Origin: a bacterium
Lineage (GTDB): Bacteria; Planctomycetota; J058; JAJDCP01
Length of the DNA stretch: 5,458 nucleotides
Assembly: GCA_030428695.1 (NCBI GenBank)
Contig: JAUIEM010000520.1
Coordinates: 1 to 5,458, forward strand
Direction of reading: 5' to 3'
Shown here: positions 1 through 4,340 of the stretch, one piece after another
How positions within the stretch are numbered: position 1 is the first letter of the stretch
How the letters are laid out: every line of letters starts with the position of its first letter
The notes under the pieces: generated by a model
What the model saw: only the letters and a program-made list of their open reading frames with translations
Databases searched by the model: none
Told to the model about the DNA's origin: nothing
Made by a program: the position numbers and the translations under genes

Positions 1-1
1 A

Positions 2-691
2 CTGGACTTCGCCGAGGGCGCAGTTGCGTCCGAGAGTTTCCTGGCCGAAGCCCACATCTACAGCGACGCCTTCGTCGCCGACAACTCCTGGAATGGCCGC
101 GAGTACAACCACCTGCTGCTCAATGACGGCGCCGGCCGCTTCACCGAGACCGGCACCGCCTTCGGCATCGACGACCTGCGTGACGGGCGCGGGCTCGCCG
201 CCTCGGACTTCGACGGCGACGGCGACGTCGACTTCATCATCTGCAACTACAAGGCCCAGGCGGGCTACCACGAGAACAAGAACCCCGCCGACCGGCCCTG
301 GCTCGCCGTGCGCCTGGTCGGCACCCGCGGCAACCGCGACGCCCTCGGCGCCGAGGTCGAGCTGCTCGCCGGCGGGGTGCTCCAGTCCCGGGTGGTCGGC
401 GCGGGCCACGGCTACGCCGGGCAGTACACGAAGGAGCAGCTGTTCGGCCTCGGCAGCGCGACCGCCGTCGAGGACGTGCGCGTGACCTGGCCCGGCGGCC
501 GCACCGAGAGTTTCGGCCCCCTCGCCGTGCGCAGCCGGCACGTGCTGACCGAGGGCGCGGGGACCTTCGTCCCGAAGCCCGCCCCGGAGCTGAAGGCCGG
601 GCCTCCGGCGGAGCTCCCGCGCTGGGTCTGGGCGCTGTGCGCCCTGCCGGTGCTGGTGCTGGTGCTGCTGCGCTGGGGGCGGAAGCCGTGA
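2..691 (+). CDS. FG-GAP/VCBS repeat and ASPIC/UnbV domain protein with C-terminal membrane anchor (3' part)
   Basis: The 5' end lies outside the window; 229 C-terminal residues are visible, ending at TGA 689-691. Residues about 36-49 (NHLLLNDGAGRFTE) and 65-80, with a DFDGDGDVDF loop at 69-78, are typical FG-GAP/VCBS beta-propeller calcium-binding repeats. Residues about 102-172 match the ASPIC/UnbV module: GNRDALGAEVEL, a central GAGHGYAGQY segment, then LFGLG and VRVTWPGGRTESF. The family (CRTAC1-like) is normally secreted and bound to the cell surface, and its biochemical role is mostly unknown. After a Pro/Ala-rich linker, residues 208-223 form one hydrophobic segment followed by the basic tail RWGRKP. 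That layout (linker, membrane segment, Arg/Lys tail) resembles a C-terminal anchor or sorting signal, but I do not see a named sorting motif. The stop overlaps the GTG of the exporter gene, so the two are probably co-translated. Confidence 0.88.
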   Translation: MDFAEGAVASESFLAEAHIYSDAFVADNSWNGREYNHLLLNDGAGRFTETGTAFGIDDLRDGRGLAASDFDGDGDVDFIICNYKAQAGYHENKNPADRPWLAVRLVGTRGNRDALGAEVELLAGGVLQSRVVGAGHGYAGQYTKEQLFGLGSATAVEDVRVTWPGGRTESFGPLAVRSRHVLTEGAGTFVPKPAPELKAGPPAELPRWVWALCALPVLVLVLLRWGRKP

Positions 692-2919
692 GCCTGTCGT
701 CCCGCGCGCTGCTCTCCCTGCTCGTCCTCGCCGGCCTGAGCGCGCTCCTCGGCTGGCAGGCGCCGCACGTCGCGCACCACTACGAGATGGAGGACTTCTT
801 CCCGACCGCGACGCCGGAACGCGCCGCCTTCGACCGCCTGCGCGAGAGCTTCGGGCCCGACGACCGCATCGCGCTGCTCGTCGTCGAGAGCCCGACCGTG
901 TTCGACAGCGCGGACTTCCGCACCTTCGCGGCGCTCGACGCGCGGCTCGCCGCCTGTCCGCTGCTCGAGGAGGTGGTGTCGCCCGCCACCGCGCCGGTCG
1001 TCGTGCGCAAAGGCGACGACGAGGTCACCCTCGAGCCGGCGGTGCCCCTCGACAAGCTCAGCGCCGCCCGGGTCGCGCAGGCCTTCGAGGCCTTCGCGGC
1101 GCCACCCTGGGCGGGGACCCTGATGGCCGCCGACCGCAAGGTGGCGACGGTGCGCTGCGTGCTGCTGCCCGCGGCCAGCGGGGGCGCCGACCGCGCGACC
1201 TTGCTCGCGCTGCTCGAGGCGGAGGCCGCCGCGCTCGAGGAGGCGACCGACTGGACGGTGCGGCTGGCGGGCTACCCCCTGCAGCGGGTGATGCTCGACC
1301 GGGCGAGCACGGCGGAGGTCGTCGGGCTCTACCCGTGGGTGCTCGCGGCGATGCTGTTCGTGCTCGCCTTCGCCCTGCGCTCGGGCTTCGTCGCGCTGTT
1401 TCCGCTGCTGGTCGCGCTGCTCGCCTCGCTGTGGGTGACCGGCGCCAGCGCGCTGCTCGGGCTGCCGCTGAACCACCTCGCGCCGGCGGTGTACATCCTG
1501 GTCGTCGTCGTCGGCGTGTCCGACGGGGTCCACCTGCTCGCCCGCCACGCCGAGCTGGTCGCCGGGGGTCTGGCCCCGGACGCGGCGACCGTCCGCACGC
1601 TGCGCGAGCTGACCGGGCCCTGCCTGCTGACCAGCGTGACGACGGCCCTCGGCTTCGCGGCGCTGCAGCTGACCGGCATCCCGCTGGTCGCCAGCTTCGG
1701 CGCCCAGGTCGCCCTCGGGGTGATGGCGGCCTTCTGCGTCACCCTGCTCGGCTTCCCCGCCTTCCTCCTGCTCGCCGCCCGGCTGCCCGGCGGCAAGCGC
1801 GGCGGCAGCCGGCGCCTCGAGCGGGGGCTCGGCGCGATCGAGGCCGCGGTGCTGCGCCGGCCGGGGCGGGCGGCCGCTGCCTGCCTGACGCTGCTCGCGG
1901 TCGCCGCGGGCGGGCTCTTCTTCATCGAGGTCAACTCCCCCCTGCTCGCCGACCTCGACCCGGAGCATCCGATCCGCGAGACCAACCGCTTCCTCGAAGA
2001 GCGCCTCTCCGGCGTGATCAGCGTCGACCTGCTCGTGCCGGCGGCCGAGGCCAGCTCGCTGTACGGCCAGGCCCACGTCGAGCGGGTCGACCGGCTCGCG
2101 CGCAGCCTGCAGGAGCTCGACGGCGTGCGGCTCGCCTCCTCCCCCGCCGACCTCCTGCGCCAGATGCGGCCGCTCTTGCCCGGGGTGCCGGACGAGGACG
2201 TGCTCGGCCTGCTGCCGACCGCGCTGCTGGTCGCCGAGAAGGAGGTCTCCCGCTGGGTCGACTTCGACGGCGAGCGGATGCGCATCCGCCTGCTGCTCCG
2301 GGATCTCCCGACCGCCGAGGCCCTCGCCCTGTTCGCGCAGATCGGGGAGCGCTACGCAGAAGAGCTCGGGCGGCCGATGGGGGACGCGATCACCGGCCAG
2401 GGCTACCTCGGCCAGATCGTCAACCTGCGCATCGTCGAGCACTTCCAGACCAGCTTCCTCGTCGCGCTCGGCGCGGTCTTCCTGCTGCTGCTGTGCGCCC
2501 TGCGTTCGCTGAAGCTCGCGCTGCTCAGCCTGCTCGCGAACCTGTTCCCGGTCGTCTTCGTGGCCGGGGTGATGGGCTACGCCGGCATCGACCTGCGCTA
2601 CACCTCCGCCCTCGTGCTCAGCGTGATCTTCGGGCTGGCGGTCGACGACACGATCCACTTCCTCAGCTCCTACCGCGCCGCCGGCCCGGACCGCCTGCGG
2701 AACGCCTACCGGCGCGCCGGTCCCGGCATCCTCCTGACCTCCATCGTGCTGATCGCGGGCTTCTCGGTGCTGCTCGCCAGCGACTTCGTGCCGAACCGGG
2801 TGCTCGGCCTGTTGCTCAGCCTGACCGCGGTGTCGGCGGCGCTCGCCGACCTGGTGCTGCTGCCGGCGCTGCTGTCCTTCGGGCGGAAGCCGATACCGCC
2901 CGCCGCGACGGAGCCGTGA
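688..2919 (+). CDS. MMPL/RND-superfamily exporter
   Basis: A complete 743-residue protein with the duplicated RND layout. TM1 is at about 6-23, a first extracytoplasmic domain at 24-212, and a five-helix block at about 215-365. TM7 is at about 394-413, a second extracytoplasmic domain at 414-588, and a final five-helix block at about 590-731. The length and two-domain plan fit the predicted RND exporters (COG1033-like, related to MMPL and HpnN proteins), which use proton motive force to export lipids or hydrophobic molecules. The family's charged motif is visible twice: GVSDGVHLL at 276-284 and GLAVDDTIHF at 649-658. Only the second copy has the Asp pair. The GTG at 688 is chosen because it overlaps the previous stop (GTGA), follows GGAAG at 681-685 and puts a hydrophobic helix at the N-terminus. 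An in-frame GTG at 637 would add 17 residues inside the upstream gene and is less likely. The substrate cannot be told from sequence. Confidence 0.92.
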   Translation: MSLSSRALLSLLVLAGLSALLGWQAPHVAHHYEMEDFFPTATPERAAFDRLRESFGPDDRIALLVVESPTVFDSADFRTFAALDARLAACPLLEEVVSPATAPVVVRKGDDEVTLEPAVPLDKLSAARVAQAFEAFAAPPWAGTLMAADRKVATVRCVLLPAASGGADRATLLALLEAEAAALEEATDWTVRLAGYPLQRVMLDRASTAEVVGLYPWVLAAMLFVLAFALRSGFVALFPLLVALLASLWVTGASALLGLPLNHLAPAVYILVVVVGVSDGVHLLARHAELVAGGLAPDAATVRTLRELTGPCLLTSVTTALGFAALQLTGIPLVASFGAQVALGVMAAFCVTLLGFPAFLLLAARLPGGKRGGSRRLERGLGAIEAAVLRRPGRAAAACLTLLAVAAGGLFFIEVNSPLLADLDPEHPIRETNRFLEERLSGVISVDLLVPAAEASSLYGQAHVERVDRLARSLQELDGVRLASSPADLLRQMRPLLPGVPDEDVLGLLPTALLVAEKEVSRWVDFDGERMRIRLLLRDLPTAEALALFAQIGERYAEELGRPMGDAITGQGYLGQIVNLRIVEHFQTSFLVALGAVFLLLLCALRSLKLALLSLLANLFPVVFVAGVMGYAGIDLRYTSALVLSVIFGLAVDDTIHFLSSYRAAGPDRLRNAYRRAGPGILLTSIVLIAGFSVLLASDFVPNRVLGLLLSLTAVSAALADLVLLPALLSFGRKPIPPAATEP

Positions 2920-3554
2920 TCCCCGCCTGGTGGACCCGCCTCCTGCTCGCCCTGCTGGTCGTCGTGATGACGATCGTCGGCGCGCGCTTCCACCGCAAGC
3001 AGAACGCGCCCGGGCAGAAGATCGGCGGCCGCATCGCCCTCGCCAAGCTGCTGTGGCTGAGCTGGGCGATCGCGGTGTGGTTCTTCGTCTGCCCCTTCGT
3101 CGCGCTCGATCCGGGGGTCGGCCCGCCCCTGCGCTGGAGCCTCGGCCTGTTCGCGGCCAGCATGTGGCTGCGCGGGGCGGTCGAGCTGTACATGATGTAC
3201 GTCAGCAAGAGCTGGCGTCCCCCCTACGGCATCGCCCACGACCTGTGCAGCATCGCCCTCCTCGGGGGCTGCCTCGCCTGGTTCCACGCGGAGCTCCCCG
3301 GGCTCGTCGGCTACGACCGTTGGGTGCTCGGCCTGTGCGCGGCGGTGCTGCTCAGCCTGGTCGCCGAGACCATCTACGCGGTCGGTTTCCACAAGGTCGT
3401 CGCCCACCGCACCACCGGCGACGACGCGGTCTGGTTCGCCTCGAGCGAGGATCCGAAGTTCCGGCGCCTGGTGCGGCTGACGGTCGGGTTCAACATCCCC
3501 CTGTTCGGGTATCTGGCGGTGTTCCTCGCGGTCAGCCTCGGCGGCGGCTGGTGA
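2916..3554 (+). CDS. Hypothetical multi-pass membrane protein, unrecognised family
   Basis: A 212-residue protein with about six predicted membrane segments, at roughly 5-23, 42-64, 74-96, 106-127, 136-158 and 188-209. I do not recognise the family. Notable polar or charged residues within or next to the helices are R86 and E90 (LRGAVELYMMYV), H108 and D109 (YGIAHDLCS), E151 (VAETIYAVGFHKVVAHR) and N193. The basic loop at 24-39 (RFHRKQNAPGQKIGGR) suggests a cytoplasmic side after helix 1. The GTG start overlaps the exporter stop (GTGA at 2916-2919) and is preceded by GGAG at 2910-2913, so it is probably translationally coupled. The clear preference for G/C in third positions continues to the stop, which supports real coding. 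A downstream ATG at residue 18 would remove most of the first helix and is less likely. Being directly coupled to an RND exporter suggests an accessory or stabilising subunit, or a membrane enzyme acting on the same substrate; this is inference. Confidence 0.85.
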   Translation: MIPAWWTRLLLALLVVVMTIVGARFHRKQNAPGQKIGGRIALAKLLWLSWAIAVWFFVCPFVALDPGVGPPLRWSLGLFAASMWLRGAVELYMMYVSKSWRPPYGIAHDLCSIALLGGCLAWFHAELPGLVGYDRWVLGLCAAVLLSLVAETIYAVGFHKVVAHRTTGDDAVWFASSEDPKFRRLVRLTVGFNIPLFGYLAVFLAVSLGGGW

Positions 3555-3593
3555 GCTGCGTTCCCTCGGTGTTGCTGTCCCGCGCGCGCAGGT

Positions 3594-3609
3594 GTGTCAC
3601 ATGCGACAC
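3594..3609. promoter_or_regulatory. Operator-like 16-bp near-palindrome
   Basis: The sequence GTGTCACATGCGACAC equals its own reverse complement except for one symmetric pair, giving GTGTC-RCATGY-GACAC symmetry. It lies 40 bases after the stop of the membrane protein. Such a dyad is typical of a homodimeric repressor or activator site, but no regulator gene is in the window. It could also form a 5-bp RNA stem. Confidence 0.35.
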
Positions 3610-3613
3610 GTTG

Positions 3614-3631
3614 GTCCCCCACCCGGGGGAC
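3614..3631 (+). terminator. GC hairpin, possible weak terminator of the upstream operon
   Basis: A perfect 7-bp stem, GTCCCCC / GGGGGAC, with the 4-base loop ACCC, 60 bases downstream of the third gene's stop. No T-run follows (the next bases are GCACAGG), so it is not a classical intrinsic terminator. It could slow polymerase or protect the 3' end of the upstream mRNA. Confidence 0.3.
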
Positions 3632-3646
3632 GCACAGGGGATCAAC

Positions 3647-4183
3647 ATGGCAACAAACACCTCGTTCCCCGGGGATCGGTGTGCGTTACGGAACTCGCCC
3701 CGACGGAGAATCCGATCGGGTTTCGCAAGGCGTCGGCACACGGTGTGCGTTCCGGTGCTTGCCCCGAACGCGAGAGCTCGATCGGATTTCGCGTCCGCAA
3801 GCCCGCTCGGAGGTTGGCGGCCACGATTGCCCGTTGGGGGATGGCGTGCATGCTGTTTCCCCCCTGCCCCCCGGTGGGGGGTTCCACTTCATCAACTTGT
3901 CGGACACAACCCTGTCGGACGCAGGTTGCCCGAAGAAAAGACCGTCCAAAGCTGGAGCCAGCTCCGGGGGAACACCTACAAGCGAGAGGTCGTCCATGGC
4001 CCGGAGCTGTCTCCAGCTTTGGAGGGCAACCTGGTCCTCTGGAACGGTCCTGTGTTGGTGTTGCGCCCTGCCGGGCGCCCGGACCTCCGCGTCCCGGTCG
4101 ACGCCAGAAGTCTCGATCGCCGTGCGCGCACACGTGGCGACGGCGTGCGAAGCCCGATCCGCGCAGTGAGGAGCTACCCATGA
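3647..4183 (+). CDS. Doubtful 178-codon reading frame across the structured intergenic region
   Basis: ATG at 3647 follows an AGGGG Shine-Dalgarno-like sequence (3636-3640) by six bases, and the frame stays open to TGA at 4181-4183. The first half is low-complexity and Arg-rich (for example SPRRRIRSGFARRR), lacks a coding-like third-position bias and contains the tandem repeat pair, so it looks non-coding. From about 3922 onward, third positions become richer in G/C than first and second positions and the peptide looks more protein-like (LPEEKTVQSWSQLRG, EGNLVLWNGPVLVLRP). Much of that part is constrained by the large inverted repeat, which weakens the argument. Its stop overlaps the ATG at 4180 (ATGA). 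I recognise no domain. It may be a real small gene, a decayed gene remnant, or chance. Confidence 0.2.
   Translation: MATNTSFPGDRCALRNSPRRRIRSGFARRRHTVCVPVLAPNARARSDFASASPLGGWRPRLPVGGWRACCFPPAPRWGVPLHQLVGHNPVGRRLPEEKTVQSWSQLRGNTYKREVVHGPELSPALEGNLVLWNGPVLVLRPAGRPDLRVPVDARSLDRRARTRGDGVRSPIRAVRSYP
3677..3726. repeat. Imperfect tandem repeat, copy A
   Basis: This copy starts with CGGTGTGCGTT, shares GCCCCGA in the middle and ends with GATCGGGTTTCGC. It aligns with the copy starting 64 bases downstream, with a 2-base gap and a handful of substitutions. It contains the near-palindrome AATCCGATCGGGTT at 3709-3722. CCGACG (3700-3705) and CGTCGG (3731-3736) can close a stem around that core. Confidence 0.6.
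3741..3792. repeat. Imperfect tandem repeat, copy B
   Basis: Second copy of the roughly 50-base unit, with the same CGGTGTGCGTT start, shared GCCCCGA and a GATCGGATTTCGC end. Its stems use different bases from copy A: GCGTTC (3747-3752) can pair GAACGC (3766-3771), or ACGCGA (3768-3773) can pair TCGCGT (3789-3794), so the two folds exclude each other. The head-to-tail junction also forms GCACAC-G-GTGTGC at 3736-3748. Confidence 0.6.
3867..3881. repeat. C6/G6 hairpin
   Basis: Six C (3867-3872), a 3-base spacer GGT, then six G (3876-3881). It folds into a very stable short stem on either strand and is followed on the + strand by TTCCACTTCATC, which is only moderately T-rich. It may be a pause site or weak terminator, or a structural element of a larger RNA. 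Confidence 0.4.
3897..3924 (+). repeat. Two tandem mini-hairpins with a shared TCGGACR loop
   Basis: TTG-TCGGACA-CAA (3897-3909) and CTG-TCGGACG-CAG (3912-3924) are the same unit repeated with a 15-base period. The outer stem pair changes from T:A to C:G, so pairing is kept. The loops expose GGA, the core of CsrA/RsmA sites, but the stems are only 3-4 bp and the match to that consensus is loose. The second unit overlaps the foot of the large hairpin by three bases, so the two folds compete. Confidence 0.4.
3922..4033. repeat. Large imperfect inverted repeat, 112-base hairpin
   Basis: Outer stem: 3922-3931 pairs with 4024-4033, 10 of 10. Inner stem: 3945-3968 pairs with 4000-4023, 23 of 24, the only mismatch being C3958 against T4010. 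On the 3' side the two arms are contiguous; on the 5' side they are separated by a 13-base purine-rich bulge, GAAGAAAAGACCG (3932-3944). The apical loop (3969-3999) is 31 bases and can form a small inner stem, ACCT 3974-3977 with AGGT 3987-3990. With one bulged base, GGAC 3917-3920 can add four pairs with GTCC 4034-4037. A stem of this length is far beyond chance expectation. No inteins, transposase or reverse transcriptase lies nearby. It may be an RNA structure on either strand, a cruciform, or a small palindromic element. Confidence 0.85.
4063..4078. repeat. GC hairpin GCGCCC/GGGCGC
   Basis: A perfect 6-bp stem with the tetraloop TGCC. The adjacent CCGGGCGCCCGG (4071-4082) is a perfect 12-base palindrome that competes with it. 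Such elements are common in GC-rich DNA, so weight is low on its own. Confidence 0.3.
4117..4140 (+). repeat. Hairpin with G:U pairs, better as + strand RNA
   Basis: TCGCCGTG (4117-4124) pairs with CGTGGCGA (4133-4140) as an 8-bp RNA stem with two adjacent G:U wobbles and an 8-base loop. It stands 28 bases before the GAGGAG ribosome-binding site. An internal GTGCGCGCAC (4122-4131) is a perfect palindrome that offers an alternative DNA symmetry. Confidence 0.3.
4168..4173 (+). promoter_or_regulatory. Strong Shine-Dalgarno sequence for a short frame
   Basis: GAGGAG lies six bases before ATG 4180. This is the best-spaced ribosome-binding site in the window, clearer than those of the recognised genes. 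It supports translation starting at 4180, just ahead of the GC hairpin. Confidence 0.45.
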
Positions 4184-4296
4184 CGCCACGCCACGAACGC
4201 CGGACCCCACGGTCCGGCGTCTTCGCATCCCGCCTCGTCCCCACTCCGCTCACCGTGCACCGCCCGTCCCCGTCCTGCGGTATACTGCGCCCATGA
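4180..4296 (+). CDS. Short Arg-rich frame, possible leader peptide
   Basis: 38 codons from ATG 4180 to TGA 4294-4296, beginning MTPRHERRTPRSG and thus carrying four Arg in the first eleven residues. A perfect 10-bp GC hairpin sits at codons 6-14. A strong Shine-Dalgarno sequence with a short basic peptide overlapping a terminator-like stem is the layout of a translation-dependent attenuator. The ATG overlaps the stop of the 3647-4183 frame, and its own stop overlaps ATG 4293. The later residues are Pro/Ser-rich and resemble no protein I know, and codon use is only weakly biased, so it may not encode a functional product. Confidence 0.25.
   Translation: MTPRHERRTPRSGVFASRLVPTPLTVHRPSPSCGILRP
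4197..4220 (+). terminator. Terminator-like perfect GC hairpin
   Basis: ACGCCGGACC (4197-4206), loop CCAC, then GGTCCGGCGT (4211-4220): a perfect 10-bp stem. It is followed by CTTCGCATC, which is too poor in T for a standard intrinsic terminator, although the last stem base and next bases give TCTTC. It could end transcription of the structured region or act as an attenuator before the RND pump gene, 117 bases upstream of its start. Confidence 0.45.
4281..4286 (+). promoter_or_regulatory. Possible -10 box of the RND pump gene
   Basis: TATACT matches the TATAAT consensus at five of six positions and stands out in very GC-rich sequence. No convincing -35 hexamer lies 16-18 bases upstream, and no extended TGn motif is present. 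A start seven bases downstream would fall on the A of ATG 4293, giving a leaderless tiny frame ahead of the pump gene. Confidence 0.35.
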
Positions 4297-4340
4297 TCCC
4301 TGGCATCGACATCCCCGCAGTCTCCCGGACGGCTCCGTGA
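4293..4340 (+). CDS. 15-codon frame overlapping the RND pump start
   Basis: ATG 4293 to TGA 4338-4340 encodes MIPGIDIPAVSRTAP. It overlaps the previous short frame by ATGA and the pump gene by GTGA. It has no Shine-Dalgarno sequence, but could be read from a leaderless transcript or by re-initiation, delivering ribosomes to the pump's GTG, which itself has only a weak site. It is too short to judge coding potential and may be chance. Confidence 0.15.
   Translation: MIPGIDIPAVSRTAP

Larger units (their letters stand above)
3555..4336. other. Long intergenic region rich in inverted and direct repeats, no recognised gene
   Basis: About 780 bases separate the membrane-protein stop from the RND pump start. 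Base composition is more even than in the flanks, with AT-richer patches such as 3641-3666, and the near-exclusive G/C third-position bias of the neighbours is lost. I looked for tRNA, tmRNA, RNase P RNA, SRP RNA and common riboswitch cores (TPP, cobalamin, c-di-GMP, glycine) and saw none. What is present: a near-palindrome (3594-3609), GC hairpins (3614-3631, 3867-3881, 4063-4078, 4117-4140, 4197-4220), a tandem repeat pair (3677-3792), twin mini-hairpins (3897-3924) and a large imperfect hairpin (3922-4033). Several weak reading frames cross it; the best is 3647-4183. It may be a structured RNA gene, a long 5' leader of the pump gene, or a repeat or palindromic element. Confidence 0.7.

Noticed and set aside
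412..2658. 748-codon open frame on the - strand opposite the MMPL exporter
   Set aside because: It is rich in Arg, Gln, Glu and Gly with no domain logic, and is explained by the G/C third-position bias of the real + strand gene. The + strand protein has a full RND architecture.
677..2892. 12-base identical string GGGCGGAAGCCG at 677-688 and 2881-2892, both near gene ends
   Set aside because: It encodes GRKP tails in two proteins, but is short and GC-rich; most likely coincidence or shared basic-tail codon use.
1335..2915. Upstream extension of the third gene's frame through the exporter gene
   Set aside because: The translation is Arg/Ala/Pro-rich nonsense until the membrane protein begins at GTG 2916, where the sequence abruptly becomes helical membrane protein.
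3930..3950. RNase P RNA-like GAAAAGACCG string
   Set aside because: Superficial similarity to a conserved RNase P segment only; none of the other universal segments is present.
3922..4033. Integron attC site
   Set aside because: The outer arms read GGTTGCCC and GGGCAACC and do not match the RYYYAAC/GTTRRRY core order; there is no integrase or gene cassette, and the bulge pattern differs.
3922..4033. Retron msr-msd
   Set aside because: A long hairpin is present, but there is no reverse transcriptase gene in the window and no flanking a1/a2 repeat pair with a branching G context that I can identify.
3642..4253. - strand frames of about 180-200 codons across the intergenic region
   Set aside because: No Shine-Dalgarno support, Arg/Pro/Ser-rich, and the repeated peptide bits (RNPIGFS, RNPIELS) merely reflect the tandem DNA repeat.
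3555..4336. CRISPR array
   Set aside because: Only two diverged repeat copies, no regular spacers and no cas genes.
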